A stretch of 64,000 nt of DNA from Phenylobacterium montanum (GTDB taxonomy: Bacteria; Pseudomonadota; Alphaproteobacteria; Caulobacterales; Caulobacteraceae). Below the pieces are notes generated by a model. It had not been told where the DNA came from and made no database searches. It worked only from the letters and a program-made list of their open reading frames with translations. The DNA lies in the NCBI RefSeq assembly GCF_018135625.1, contig NZ_CP073078.1:496001-560000 (forward strand), written 5' to 3'. Positions 22,072 through 32,898 of this stretch are shown here, one piece after another; positions within the stretch are counted from its first letter, which is position 1, and each line of letters starts with the position of its first letter. A program made the position numbers and the translations under genes.

Positions 22072-25000
22072 TTACGGCTCGCTGTCGGGCGCCGTGACCC
22101 GCAAATCGAGTTCAACCCGCCCATCCTGGGTAGGGGCGGCGGTCTTGGGGTCGAATTTCAGGCTCGGGGTCATGATCAGGGCGGTGGCGCCGACGCCAAG
22201 GCCAGCCGGCGTCTCCTTGACCACCCGGCAGTCGGCCAAGCGGTCGTCGCCGGTCCGGGCGCAGTCCAGCTTGGCGACCCCCGTCGCGCGGGCGGGCCTG
22301 GCGCCGGCCCTGGCGCGCGGTTCGATATTGAGCCGCCAGGCATGGTCGTCCACCAGATAGGTCCGGGCCATGCGCTGGACATCTTCGGCGCTGACATGCT
22401 GCAGGTCGGGAATGGTGGACCGCAGAACGTCAAGACGCCGCGCGTCTCGGCTGACGCCGGTCAGGGCGTTCAGCCAATAGCCGTTGTTCTGCTGCGCCTT
22501 GGCGAACAGCTCGACCCGCGGCTGGCGTGCGCGCTCGAGTTCGTCGGCCGAGATCGGGGTCTGGCGCAGGTCGGCGGCGATCTTGTCCAGCGTCTCGTAG
22601 AACAGGACGGCCTTGTCGGGCGGCGCCTCGGCATAGGCCAGGATATAGCCGTAACCGGGAAAAGTCTGGGAGGTCTCGAGATAGGTCTCGGCCTCGTAGG
22701 CGGCGCCGTCCTCGACCCGGAACTGGTTGAACAGCCGCGACTTGATGACCTGCTCCAGGATGCGCAGGTCGCGCGGGGTCTGCAGATCGCCGCGAGCGTC
22801 CGCCACCGGCCATCCCATCGCGAACAGGGCCTGGTCGTCGCGGCCGGCGTGGCGACGGACAAGGGGGGGCGCCGCGCTGTCGGGAAAGCGGACCAGCGTA
22901 GAGGCAGGCGGCGCGTCGGTCTCCTGGCGTGGCGGCAAGGCGCCGAACGTGGCGGCGACGGCGGCGATAACCCGGTCAACGGATGCGTCGCCGACGATTG
23001 TGACCTCGATCGGGCCGCCGCCAAGCAGGCCGGTCAACATCCGTTTCATTTCACCGGGCTGGGCGGTGGCCACATCGACCTGCGTAGGCGGCGCCCAGCG
23101 CGGATCGCCCGTGTGCAGCAGAAAGCCCAGCTGGCGCTGCATGACCCCGCCGGGTGAGGCGTTCTGGTTGTTGATTGTGGGTGCAGCCAGCTGGCGCACG
23201 CGCTCGAACGCCTCGGGCCGCATGCCCGGATCGATCAGGTAGGCGGTCAGCAGTTGGAGCTGAGTGTCCAGGTCCTGCTCACGAGTGACCCCGGACAATT
23301 CCGCATGGTCCTCGGCGACATTGAAGCCGACGGAATAGATGCGGCCAGCCAAAGCGCGCTGCATGGCGTCGAGGTCGAGCCGGCCGAGCCCGCCGGTGAG
23401 GAAGGCCCCCGAGTCCGCTGCCCAGCGCAGGCTGGAGCGGTCCATGGGCAGGTCCAGCAGGCCATGGCCGACGGCGACGCCGACCTGGACCTGGTCCGTG
23501 GCGAACTTCGTCGGCTTGATGGTCAAGTGGACGCCGTTCTTGAACACCACCTGCGTGACGTCGAGGTCGGCGATATGTCTTCGCTCGGCGACTTCGCCTG
23601 CGGTTCCAAATTGGGTGTATGGCCACACCGCCTTGGCCTGCTGCACGGGGGCGGCGAGGGGCTCGGAATCGATCCGGGCCCATTCGCTGCGCACAGCGCG
23701 CTCTCCGCCCTCGATCGCGGCCGGGCTGGAGATGAACACCAGGGGACCCGCGCCGGAAAAGGCGCTGCGGAGAGCCGCGGTGACGTCGGCGGCTGATAGG
23801 CCTTTGACGTCGGCGTTGAAGCGAGCCAGGCGCTCGACGGGGCCGAGGAACACCCGACCCTCGTCGACCGACCGCATGATCGCCTGGGCGAGAGAGGGCG
23901 AACTCAGAGTGTCGACGCCGGCGGCCAGGGTTTCGAGCCCGGCGCGCATCTGGCTCACCTGTAGATCGACCTCATCCTGAGTGACGCCATAGGTCATGGC
24001 CTGGCGGCGCACGGTGTCGGCGGCCTCCAGCGCGCTTTTCCAGCGGCGTGGAGAATCGTCGACCGCCAGTAAGGTCAGCCGGGCCGAGCGGCCTTGGTCA
24101 TGGCTGGTCAGACCGGCGTCCATAAACGGCGGGGCCGCACCGTCGGAGAGCACTCGGAAACGGCGCCCAACGATGCCGAACGCGATGGTCTGCAGCGTTT
24201 CACGCCGCAGGTCAGCGCTCGTCAGCACGGGGCCGGCATAAGGGGCGACCCAGGCGACCTGGATCGAGCGCGACATCTTGCTGTCGACCACCACCTTGGC
24301 GTCCGGCCCTTGAGCGGCGGGCGCGCCGAGGTCGGGCTGGGGGCGGGCCGGAGCTGCCGCCTTCCAGTCGCCGAAATGGGCTTTGATGCGGGTCTCGACC
24401 GTCGTCGGGTCGATATCCCCGACCACGATCAGGGTTGCGCGTTCGGGACGATAGTATGCCCGGTAGAAGGCGCGGACCTGATCGGCGGAGGCATGGCTGA
24501 CGATCTCGGTCTTTCCGATCGGCGCCCGCCTGGGCAGCAGCAGGCCCTGGTAGAAGAAGGCGCGCTGCTGCATCAGCGCCCGGAGATCGGGTGTGTCGCG
24601 CAGCCGCTCCTCCGACAGCACCGGGCCGCGCTCGGTCTCCAGGGCCTTGGGATCGATGGTCAGTTCGCTGGCCGTCTCGCGCATGCGCGCCAGGCCGAAG
24701 TCGAGCGTCTGGGGCCGGGCGTTAGGCAGTTCGATCAGATAGAAGGTCTGGGTTTCCTGAGTGTAGGCGCTGGCGTCGGCGCCGACCTGGACGCCAAGGC
24801 GCTGCAGGCTGGGCCAGACCTCGGCCTCGGGCACATGGGTCGAGCCACGGAAGCTCATATGCTCGAGCAGATGGGCGAGGCCCTGTTCGCTGTCGGCCTC
24901 GTTCAGCGAGCCGACGTCGAAGCGGAAGCGGATCGAGACCTGGCCCTTGGGGGTGGTGTTGCGCAGGATCGCGTAGCGCATGCCGTTGGCGAGGGCGCCG

Positions 25001-25152
25001 AAGCGGATCTGCGGATCGGCCGGCAGGTCGCTCTTCGCCTGCGGCCAGGCCGGCGCTGTGGCTGCGCGCGCCGCAGCAACCCCGCCGAAGAGGCCGAGGA
25101 TCGCGCAGAAAGCGAGGAGCCGGCCAAGCCGCTCCAGGACGAAACGATGCAA
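22072..25152 (-). CDS. M16 family zinc metallopeptidase (pitrilysin/insulinase type), exported
   Basis: This is a 1026-residue two-lobed M16 peptidase. Residues 1-30 look like a signal peptide, so it acts in the periplasm. The inverted zinc motif HxxEH is seen as HLLEH (His94, Glu97, His98), and the third ligand is near Glu174 in LETERGPVLSEE. The second half (about 540-1000) is a degenerate repeat lacking zinc ligands, with the R/Y substrate-binding region around VEDGAAYEAETYLE. These enzymes degrade small peptides within a closed chamber. The gene lies between the hut operon and feoAB. The 208 bases before its start contain a large palindromic repeat. Confidence 0.92.
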   Translation of the reverse strand: MHRFVLERLGRLLAFCAILGLFGGVAAARAATAPAWPQAKSDLPADPQIRFGALANGMRYAILRNTTPKGQVSIRFRFDVGSLNEADSEQGLAHLLEHMSFRGSTHVPEAEVWPSLQRLGVQVGADASAYTQETQTFYLIELPNARPQTLDFGLARMRETASELTIDPKALETERGPVLSEERLRDTPDLRALMQQRAFFYQGLLLPRRAPIGKTEIVSHASADQVRAFYRAYYRPERATLIVVGDIDPTTVETRIKAHFGDWKAAAPARPQPDLGAPAAQGPDAKVVVDSKMSRSIQVAWVAPYAGPVLTSADLRRETLQTIAFGIVGRRFRVLSDGAAPPFMDAGLTSHDQGRSARLTLLAVDDSPRRWKSALEAADTVRRQAMTYGVTQDEVDLQVSQMRAGLETLAAGVDTLSSPSLAQAIMRSVDEGRVFLGPVERLARFNADVKGLSAADVTAALRSAFSGAGPLVFISSPAAIEGGERAVRSEWARIDSEPLAAPVQQAKAVWPYTQFGTAGEVAERRHIADLDVTQVVFKNGVHLTIKPTKFATDQVQVGVAVGHGLLDLPMDRSSLRWAADSGAFLTGGLGRLDLDAMQRALAGRIYSVGFNVAEDHAELSGVTREQDLDTQLQLLTAYLIDPGMRPEAFERVRQLAAPTINNQNASPGGVMQRQLGFLLHTGDPRWAPPTQVDVATAQPGEMKRMLTGLLGGGPIEVTIVGDASVDRVIAAVAATFGALPPRQETDAPPASTLVRFPDSAAPPLVRRHAGRDDQALFAMGWPVADARGDLQTPRDLRILEQVIKSRLFNQFRVEDGAAYEAETYLETSQTFPGYGYILAYAEAPPDKAVLFYETLDKIAADLRQTPISADELERARQPRVELFAKAQQNNGYWLNALTGVSRDARRLDVLRSTIPDLQHVSAEDVQRMARTYLVDDHAWRLNIEPRARAGARPARATGVAKLDCARTGDDRLADCRVVKETPAGLGVGATALIMTPSLKFDPKTAAPTQDGRVELDLRVTAPDSEP

Positions 25153-25241
25153 ACCAGATCCCCGAACAAGGACGCGGCGGCATCATCGGCCGCCGCGCCC
25201 CGTCGGGCAATCGCTATGGCGTCGCAGCGGTAGCCGGCGCC

Positions 25242-25355
25242 GGAGCGGGATGAGGAAAAGTGCGAAGCGGCTTTCCGCCCGCATCCCGCTCCAAACTTTG
25301 AGAATCGATCACGTTTTATGAAATCGGATCGATTCGATCCGATTTCATCGTGATC
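25242..25355. repeat. Composite palindromic repeat (two large inverted repeats)
   Basis: Two palindromes lie side by side between hutU and the M16 gene. The first has GGAGCGGGATG (25242-25252) and CATCCCGCTCC (25282-25292) as perfect 11-base arms, with GGAAAAG and CTTTCC able to pair within the loop. The second is a perfect 15-base inverted repeat around one central base (25318-25348, arms beginning ATGAAATCGG), extended after a T4 bulge by GATCACG (25307-25313) and CGTGATC (25349-25355). From memory this resembles a dispersed, non-coding repeat of alphaproteobacterial chromosomes with the same GAGCGGGATG arms, but I could not search. It could terminate hutU transcripts from either direction. 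Only one copy is in this window. Confidence 0.75.
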
Positions 25356-25360
25356 TAGCC

Positions 25361-27028
<1,668 letters not shown>

Positions 27029-27046
27029 TGTGGGCTCGCTTGGCGG

Positions 27047-27880
27047 TCAGGATTGGCGGGAACGGGCGAAGGACAGGCAGGCCTGAAGCACCTGAGTCAG
27101 GGCGGCGCGCATAGGGGCGGCGCGTTCCGGATCATAGGGCGTCGGCCAGTCGGCCTCAGTCGGCGGGGCCTGGGGGTCGACCATATAGCCGCGGCAGGCC
27201 AGCTCCATCTGGACAGCGTCCACGCCGGTCTCCGGGCGGCCGTAGTGGCGTGTGGTGTAGCCGCCCTTGAAGCGGCCGTTGGTGATGCGGGAAAAGCCGC
27301 TGTCGTCGCAGGCTTCCTCGACGGCGGTCGTCAGGGCGGCGTCGCAGCTGGCGCCGCTATTGGTTCCGATATTGAAGTTGGGCAGGGGACCGTCGAACAG
27401 GCGCGGGATCAGCGAGCGGATCGAGTGGGCTTCGTAGAGCACCACGACCGGGTGCTCGGCGCGCAGGCGGGCGATCTCGGCCGAGAGGGTGGCATGATAG
27501 GGATCGAACCAGGCTTGGCGACGGCGGGCGATCTCGGCTTCATCAGGCGCCTGGCCGTCCCGATAGAGCGGTTCGCCGTCGAAAGTGGTGGTGGGGCAAA
27601 GCTCGGTGGTCGCTTGGCCGGGATAGAGCGAGACGCCGCTGGGATCGCGGTTCACGTCGATCACCGTGCGCGAAATCGTTGTCCTGACCAGGGTCGCGCC
27701 GAGGCCGCCGGCGAAATCGTACAACCGGTCGATCCACCAGTCGGCGTCCTTTCGGCCCAGCCAGGGCGAGACGAGCTTTGCCTCGATCTCCGCCGGGATC
27801 TCGGTCCCGGTGTGCGGGAAGCTGACGATCAGCGGGGCGTCGCCCCGGGTGACCTGCAGCCAGTCGGGATGCGCGCTCAT
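27047..27880 (-). CDS. hutG: N-formylglutamate deformylase
   Basis: This is a 277-residue protein of the N-formylglutamate amidohydrolase family. It hydrolyses N-formylglutamate to glutamate and formate, the last step of the five-step histidine pathway (the alternative to the formiminoglutamase route). Family features seen are SFPHTGTEIPAEIE, the DADWWIDRLYDFAGGLGATLV region, NRDPSG, and VVLYEAHSIRS. The ATG overlaps the hutH stop by one base (TGATG). Its partner enzyme HutF is encoded on the other arm of the locus, which confirms the five-step route. Confidence 0.96.
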   Translation of the reverse strand: MSAHPDWLQVTRGDAPLIVSFPHTGTEIPAEIEAKLVSPWLGRKDADWWIDRLYDFAGGLGATLVRTTISRTVIDVNRDPSGVSLYPGQATTELCPTTTFDGEPLYRDGQAPDEAEIARRRQAWFDPYHATLSAEIARLRAEHPVVVLYEAHSIRSLIPRLFDGPLPNFNIGTNSGASCDAALTTAVEEACDDSGFSRITNGRFKGGYTTRHYGRPETGVDAVQMELACRGYMVDPQAPPTEADWPTPYDPERAAPMRAALTQVLQACLSFARSRQS

Positions 27881-29421
27881 CAGGGGGTCAGCTCCGGCAA
27901 GGTCACGGCCGAGGCCGCCGCGATCACCCGGCCGTCGCGGACCATGGCCGTGGCCGCCTGCATGTCGGGATGCATGTGGCGATCGTCCTCCATGAAAGCG
28001 ACCTCAGCGCGGAGGGCGGCGCGGACGGCTTCGAGGGGCGCGCTGGACTTGAGCGTGCGGTCCTTCTGCAGGTCGCAGCCCTGGGCGGCGACCAGGAGCT
28101 CGATGCCGACCACGGCGGAGGCGTTGTCGGCCATTTCCAGCAAGCGCCGGGCGCCGTGGGCGGCCATGGACACGTGGTCCTCCTGGTTGGCCGAGGTCGG
28201 GATGGAATCGACGCTGGCCGGATAGGCGCGCTGCTTGTTCTCCGAGACCAGGGCCGCGGCGGTGACCTGCGGGATCATGTAGCCGGAGTTGAGGCCGGGC
28301 TTGGGGGTCAGGAAGGCGGGCAGGCCGGACAGGGCCGGGTCTACCAGCATGGCGATGCGCCGCTCGGACAGGGAGCCGATCTCGCAGAGGGTGAGCGCGA
28401 TCATGTCGGCGGCGAAAGCCACCGGCTCGGCGTGGAAGTTGCCGCCGGACAGGGCTTCGTCAGCCTCGGGGAAAATCAACGGATTGTCGGTGACGCCGTT
28501 GGCCTCGGTGGCCAGGGTGGCGGCGGCCTGGCGCAGCACGTCCAGGGCCGCGCCCATCACCTGCGGCTGGCAGCGCAGGCAATAGGGGTCCTGCACCCGA
28601 TCATCGCCCTTCAGATGCGAGGCGCGGATCTGCGATCCGGCCATCAGCTCACGCAGGGCGCGGGCCGCATCGATCTGGCCCTTGTGCCGGCGCAGGGTGT
28701 GGATGCGCGGATCGAAGGGCGTGTCCGAGCCCCTGGCGGCTTCGGTGGACAGGGCGCCGGTGATCAGCGCGGAGCCGAACAGGCGCTCAGCCTCGAACAG
28801 GCCAGCCAGGGCGTTGGCGGTGGAGAACTGGGTGCCGTTCAGCAGGGCCAGGCCCTCCTTGGGGCCCAGGGTGACCGGCTCCAGGCCCGCGCCGGCCAGC
28901 GCCTCGGTGGCAGGCAGGCGGCGATCGCCAATCTGGATTTCGCCATGGCCGATCATGGTCGCCGCCATGTGCGACAGGGGCGCCAGATCACCCGAGGCGC
29001 CGACCGAGCCCTGGGCCGGTACGACGGGCGTCAGGCCCTTGGCCAGCATGGCTTCCAAAAGCCGCATGGTGGCCGGAGCCACGCCCGAGGCGCCCTGGGC
29101 CAGACTGCCGAGCTTCAGGGCCATCATCAGCCGGACGATCGGGGCGGGCGTGGCCGGGCCCGTTCCCGCGGCATGGGACAGGACGATGTTGCGCTGGAGC
29201 GTGGCGAGGTCCGCGTCGCCGATGCGCACGCTAGCCAGCTTCCCGAAGCCGGTGTTGATGCCATAGACCGGCTCTCCCTTGGCCAGGATACGGGTCACGG
29301 CGGCGGCGCTCTCGGCGATCACGGCGTTGGCGGCGGGGTCCAGCCGGACGCTTGCGCCGCGATAGATGGCGCGCCATTGCGCCAAGGAAACCTCGCCAGG
29401 GCGAAGGGTGATCTCGGTCAA
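27880..29421 (-). CDS. hutH: Histidine ammonia-lyase
   Basis: At 513 residues it has the usual HutH length. It deaminates histidine to urocanate. The self-made MIO cofactor comes from Ala-Ser-Gly at about residues 141-143 in [16 protein letters not shown]. Other motifs are [11 protein letters not shown] and [15 protein letters not shown]. The frame stays open far upstream, but I place the start at the TTG at 29421. GGAG lies eight bases before it and the protein then begins with a family-like TEITLRPG segment. A TTG start lowers translation, so HutH may be made at less than HutG. It lies 14 bases after the PhyH-type gene and overlaps hutG by one base. Confidence 0.95.
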   Translation of the reverse strand: MTEITLRPGEVSLAQWRAIYRGASVRLDPAANAVIAESAAAVTRILAKGEPVYGINTGFGKLASVRIGDADLATLQRNIVLSHAAGTGPATPAPIVRLMMALKLGSLAQGASGVAPATMRLLEAMLAKGLTPVVPAQGSVGASGDLAPLSHMAATMIGHGEIQIGDRRLPATEALAGAGLEPVTLGPKEGLALLNGTQFSTANALAGLFEAERLFGSALITGALSTEAARGSDTPFDPRIHTLRRHKGQIDAARALRELMAGSQIRASHLKGDDRVQDPYCLRCQPQVMGAALDVLRQAAATLATEANGVTDNPLIFPEADEALSGGNFHAEPVAFAADMIALTLCEIGSLSERRIAMLVDPALSGLPAFLTPKPGLNSGYMIPQVTAAALVSENKQRAYPASVDSIPTSANQEDHVSMAAHGARRLLEMADNASAVVGIELLVAAQGCDLQKDRTLKSSAPLEAVRAALRAEVAFMEDDRHMHPDMQAATAMVRDGRVIAAASAVTLPELTP

Positions 29422-29435
29422 GACAAAAGCTCCAT

Positions 29436-30227
29436 TCAGCCTTGCGGCCAGACGATCGGAAACAGGGGGTGGTCCATGGGCGCGCCGGGCGGCAGCTCGG
29501 CCTCCAGGCCCGGGAAGTCCGGCGAGGTGGTCCAGGCGCGCGGAGCGTGGGTGATGTCGTCGCCCAGGAAGCGCACGGAAAAGACTCGGCGGCGGGCGTC
29601 GGCGCCGGCGGAATAGTGCAGGGTCAGCATGTGGAAGCAGACCACGTCCCCCGGCTGCAGCGGCCAGCCGAGGATGCGCCAGGCCGAGCGATCGGCCTCG
29701 ATGTCGGGCAGGTCGGCCAGGCTGCCTTCCGGAAACCAGCGGGCCTGGTCGTCCATGAAGCTGCGCGGCATCAGCCAGGGGCCGAGGTGCGAGCCGGCGA
29801 CGAACTGCAAGGTCGAGGCTTCGCTGACCGGATCGACCGGGATCCAGAAGCTGCAGTTCTGCCGGCCGTCGATGTTGTAGTAGGGCTGGTCCTGGTGCCA
29901 CGGCGTCGGCTGGCGCGTGCCGGGCAGCTTGGTCAGCATGTGGTCGTGATAGAGGCGGGCCGAGTTGGATCCCATCAGGTCGGCTGCGATCTCGCCCAGG
30001 CGGGATTCGAAAATGAAGCGCCGGTAGGCGTCATTGTCCCGCCAGTTACAGAAATCCTCGACGAAATAGCCGGGATCGTCCGGGCGGCTGGCGACCTTGG
30101 CCCGTGGGCTAGGCTCGGCCAGGTTGGCGTCGATGCCCTCGCGCAGGAGGGCGATCAGGTCGGGCGGGATCACGCCCCTGAGGCAGACGGCGCCATCTCG
30201 GGCGAAATCTTCGGCAGGCGTGGTCAC
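29436..30227 (-). CDS. PhyH (phytanoyl-CoA dioxygenase) family Fe(II)/2-oxoglutarate oxygenase inside the hut operon
   Basis: This is a 263-residue non-haem iron dioxygenase. The iron facial triad is seen as His111 and Asp113 in [11 protein letters not shown] and a distal His near 204 in MLTLHYSAG; the 2-oxoglutarate arginine is in the following RRRVFSVRF. The family hydroxylates small molecules using O2 and 2-oxoglutarate. The GTG start at 30227 has GGAGGGG upstream and overlaps the hutI stop (GTGA), and hutH follows after 14 bases, so it is coupled into the hut operon. It is not one of the known hut enzymes. It may feed a hydroxylated or methylated histidine, imidazole or urocanate derivative into the pathway, but the substrate is unknown. 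Confidence 0.85.
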   Translation of the reverse strand: MTTPAEDFARDGAVCLRGVIPPDLIALLREGIDANLAEPSPRAKVASRPDDPGYFVEDFCNWRDNDAYRRFIFESRLGEIAADLMGSNSARLYHDHMLTKLPGTRQPTPWHQDQPYYNIDGRQNCSFWIPVDPVSEASTLQFVAGSHLGPWLMPRSFMDDQARWFPEGSLADLPDIEADRSAWRILGWPLQPGDVVCFHMLTLHYSAGADARRRVFSVRFLGDDITHAPRAWTTSPDFPGLEAELPPGAPMDHPLFPIVWPQG

Positions 30228-31429
30228 TGGCCCCTCCAGACACGGGTGTGAAGTGGGTTGAACCCCATCCGGTAGACCAGCTCGGCCGGCCGCTCGATGT
30301 CCCAAATGGCAAGATCGCAGGCCTTGCCGGCCTCCAGCGCGCCAGTCTCGGCCAGGAGGCCCAGGGCGCGGGCGGCTTCTCGGGTCACGCCGGCCAAGCA
30401 CTCCTCGACGGTCATACGAAACAGGGTCGCGCCCATGTTCATGGTCAGCAGCAGGGAGGTCAGGGGCGAGGTGCCAGGGTTGCTGTCGGTGGCCAGGGCC
30501 ATGGGCACGCCATGCCGCCGCAGGAGCGCGATCGGCGGCAGCCTGGTCTCGCGCACGAAGTAGTAGGCGCCCGGCAACATCACCGCGACGACGCCCGAAG
30601 CGGCCATGGCGGCGACCCCGGCCTCGTCGGTGTGCTCCAGATGGTCCGCCGAGAGGGCGCCGAATTTGGCCGCCAGGGCCGTGCCATGCAGGTTGGAGAG
30701 CTGGTCGGCGTGCAGCTTGACCGGCAGGCCGTGGGCGCGGGCGGCTTCGAACACCCGGCGGACCTGCTCTGGCGAAAAGGCGATGCCCTCGCAGAAGGCG
30801 TCGACGGCGTCGGCCAGGCCTTCGCGCGCGATGGCCGGCAGCATCTCGCTCGCGATCTTCTCGATATAGGCGTCCTTGTCGCCGGTGGCTTCGGCAGGCA
30901 GGGCGTGAGCGCCGAGGAACGTGGTGCGGATGGTGACCGGCCGGGCATCGCCCAGGCTGCGCGCGACCCTGAGCTGCTTGCGCTCGTGTTCGAGGGCCAG
31001 GCCGTAGCCGGACTTGACCTCGACCGTGGTGGCGCCCTCGGCGATCAGGGCGTCGAGGCGGGCGAGGGCGCTCGCGGCCAGCTCGGCCTCGCTGGCCGCA
31101 CGCGTGGCCGCGACCGTGGAGACGATGCCGCCGCCGGCGCGGGCGATCTCTTCATACGAGGCGCCGGCCAGGCGCAGCTCGAACTCGTGCGCCCGGTCGC
31201 CGCCATAGACCAGATGGGTATGGCAGTCGATCAGGCCGGGGGTGATCCAGCGGCCGTCGCATTCGATGGTCTCGGCGGCGTCGATCGCAGGCGCTTCGGC
31301 CACTGGCCCCGCGTAAAGGATGCGGCCGCCCAAAGCGGCGACAAGGCCGTCCTCGACCACGCCGAGTCCCGGGCGATCCGCCGCCAGGGTCGCCAGTCTC
31401 GCGCCTTTCCAGAGTCGATCGCAGCGCAT
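30224..31429 (-). CDS. hutI: Imidazolonepropionase
   Basis: This is a 401-residue metal-dependent amidohydrolase that opens imidazolonepropionate to N-formiminoglutamate, step three of histidine catabolism. The HxH metal motif is seen in [14 protein letters not shown]; the substrate-binding segment GVLAAT-like region appears as [16 protein letters not shown], and [11 protein letters not shown] is typical. A later metal Asp lies in [13 protein letters not shown] place the start at the ATG at 31429 because GAGG lies just before it and [10 protein letters not shown] is the usual N-terminus; an ATG at 31456 would add nine residues. It heads the leftward hut operon and is controlled from the intergenic operator. 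Confidence 0.96.
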   Translation of the reverse strand: MRCDRLWKGARLATLAADRPGLGVVEDGLVAALGGRILYAGPVAEAPAIDAAETIECDGRWITPGLIDCHTHLVYGGDRAHEFELRLAGASYEEIARAGGGIVSTVAATRAASEAELAASALARLDALIAEGATTVEVKSGYGLALEHERKQLRVARSLGDARPVTIRTTFLGAHALPAEATGDKDAYIEKIASEMLPAIAREGLADAVDAFCEGIAFSPEQVRRVFEAARAHGLPVKLHADQLSNLHGTALAAKFGALSADHLEHTDEAGVAAMAASGVVAVMLPGAYYFVRETRLPPIALLRRHGVPMALATDSNPGTSPLTSLLLTMNMGATLFRMTVEECLAGVTREAARALGLLAETGALEAGKACDLAIWDIERPAELVYRMGFNPLHTRVWRGQ

Positions 31430-31475
31430 CCGCACCTCGTGATCCGATGGACTCATGCTGGGTCAAATCGCCAAA

Positions 31476-31489
31476 TATGTCTAGACATA
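31476..31489. promoter_or_regulatory. HutC-type (GntR/UTRA) operator between the two hut arms
   Basis: TATGTCTAGACATA is a perfect 14-base palindrome centred between hutI (start 31429) and hutF (start 31534). Its core GTCTAGAC fits the GTNTANAC pattern known for the HutC subfamily of GntR regulators. The hutC gene lies 1.4 kb away in the rightward arm. One operator here can shut both arms until urocanate binds HutC. The overlapping CATAAT sequence could be a -10 box. Confidence 0.7.
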
Positions 31490-31533
31490 ATATTCAAGTC
31501 TGGCACGATGGGCTCGAACAGAAGGAGACGCGC

Positions 31534-32898
31534 GTGACCGGCGCCTTGTGGTTCGAGACGGTGCTTCTGCCTGGCGGCTGGGCCGATCGGGTGCGGATGG
31601 CCGAGGCCGGCGGAAAGATCGCGGCGGTCGAAATCGGTGCTGAACCGCAGCAGGGCGACGAGCGCGTTCCGATCGGCCTGCCGGGCCTGCCCAACATCCA
31701 CAGCCACGCCTTTCAGCGCGGCATGGCGGGTCTGGCCGAGGCGCGCGGGCATACCGACGACGATTTCTGGAGCTGGCGCGAGGTTATGTACCGCTTCGTC
31801 GACCGCCTGAACCCGGACGATGTGGAAGCCATCGCCGCCCAGGCCTTCGCCGAGATGCTCGAAGGCGGCTTCACCCGGGTGGGCGAGTTCCACTACCTGC
31901 ACCACGACCTGGACGGCCACGCCTATGCCGACCCGGCCGAACTGTCCGCGCGGATCGCCGCGGCGGCCTCGGCCACGGGGATCGGCCTGACCCTGCTGCC
32001 GGTGTTTTATGCCCACAGCGGCTTCGGCGGCGCGCCGCCCAGCCACGGCCAGCGCCGCTTCATCAATGATCCGGATCGCTTTGCGAAGCTGGCTCAAGCG
32101 GCCAAGGCGGCCTGCGCCGGGCTGCCCGACGCTGTGGTGGGGGTCGCGCCGCATTCCCTGCGCGCCGTGACGCCGGATGAGCTGGCCTTGGTGTCTCAGG
32201 TCTTCCGCGATGCGCCGATGCATATCCACATCGCCGAGCAGGTGCGCGAGGTCGAGGATTGCCTGGCCTGGTCCGGCCGGCGGCCGGTGGCGTGGCTGCT
32301 GGACGAGGCCGGCGCCGACGCCCGCTGGTGCCTGGTGCACGCCACCCATGTGACAGAGGCCGAGACGGGGGCCCTGGCGCGGACCGGCGCTGTCGCCGGC
32401 ATCTGTCCGGTGACCGAGGCCAATCTGGGCGACGGCGTGTTTCCGACCGATCGCTATCTGGCCGCCGGCGGGGCCTTCGCGGTCGGCAGCGACTCCAATA
32501 TCCTGATCTCGGCCGCTGAGGAGCTTCGCACCCTGGAATATGCCCAAAGGCTGACGCGCAGAGCCCGTAACGTCCTGGCCGGCGGCGCGGGAACCTCGAC
32601 GGGGCGGACCCTGTTCGACGGTGCGCTTGCGGGGGGCGCCCAGGCCCTGGGTGTCAGCGGGGAGGGGCTCGCCGTCGGTGCGCCGCTCGACGTTGTAAGT
32701 TTGAATGCAGAGAGCCCGTCGCTGATCGGCCGCAGGGGCGACGAGCTGCTGGATGCTTGGATCTTCGCCGCCCGGCCGGGCGCGGTCGACCGGGTCTGGC
32801 GTCGTGGCCGCAAGGTGGTCGAAGGCGGCCGGCACGTGGCGGCCGAGCCCATCGCCGCTCGCTATCGGCGGACCCTGGAAAAGGTGCTGGCGGATTGA
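31534..32898 (+). CDS. hutF: Formimidoylglutamate deiminase
   Basis: This is a 454-residue amidohydrolase that converts N-formiminoglutamate to N-formylglutamate and ammonia, step four of the five-step histidine route. The HxH metal motif is in NIHSHAFQRGMAGL, a typical HutF sequence, followed by the YRFVDRLNPDD segment; later metal residues are in HIAEQ and FAVGSDSNIL. I place the start at the GTG at 31534, where GGAG lies six bases upstream; the frame is open further up to an ATG at 31447 but that would run through the operator. It overlaps the hutC start. Confidence 0.95.
   Translation: MTGALWFETVLLPGGWADRVRMAEAGGKIAAVEIGAEPQQGDERVPIGLPGLPNIHSHAFQRGMAGLAEARGHTDDDFWSWREVMYRFVDRLNPDDVEAIAAQAFAEMLEGGFTRVGEFHYLHHDLDGHAYADPAELSARIAAAASATGIGLTLLPVFYAHSGFGGAPPSHGQRRFINDPDRFAKLAQAAKAACAGLPDAVVGVAPHSLRAVTPDELALVSQVFRDAPMHIHIAEQVREVEDCLAWSGRRPVAWLLDEAGADARWCLVHATHVTEAETGALARTGAVAGICPVTEANLGDGVFPTDRYLAAGGAFAVGSDSNILISAAEELRTLEYAQRLTRRARNVLAGGAGTSTGRTLFDGALAGGAQALGVSGEGLAVGAPLDVVSLNAESPSLIGRRGDELLDAWIFAARPGAVDRVWRRGRKVVEGGRHVAAEPIAARYRRTLEKVLAD

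Noticed and set aside
29422-29901. Upstream extension of hutH to an ATG at 29901
   Set aside because: The added 160 residues are a shadow of the PhyH-type gene; a TTG with a proper ribosome site lies at the family N-terminus.
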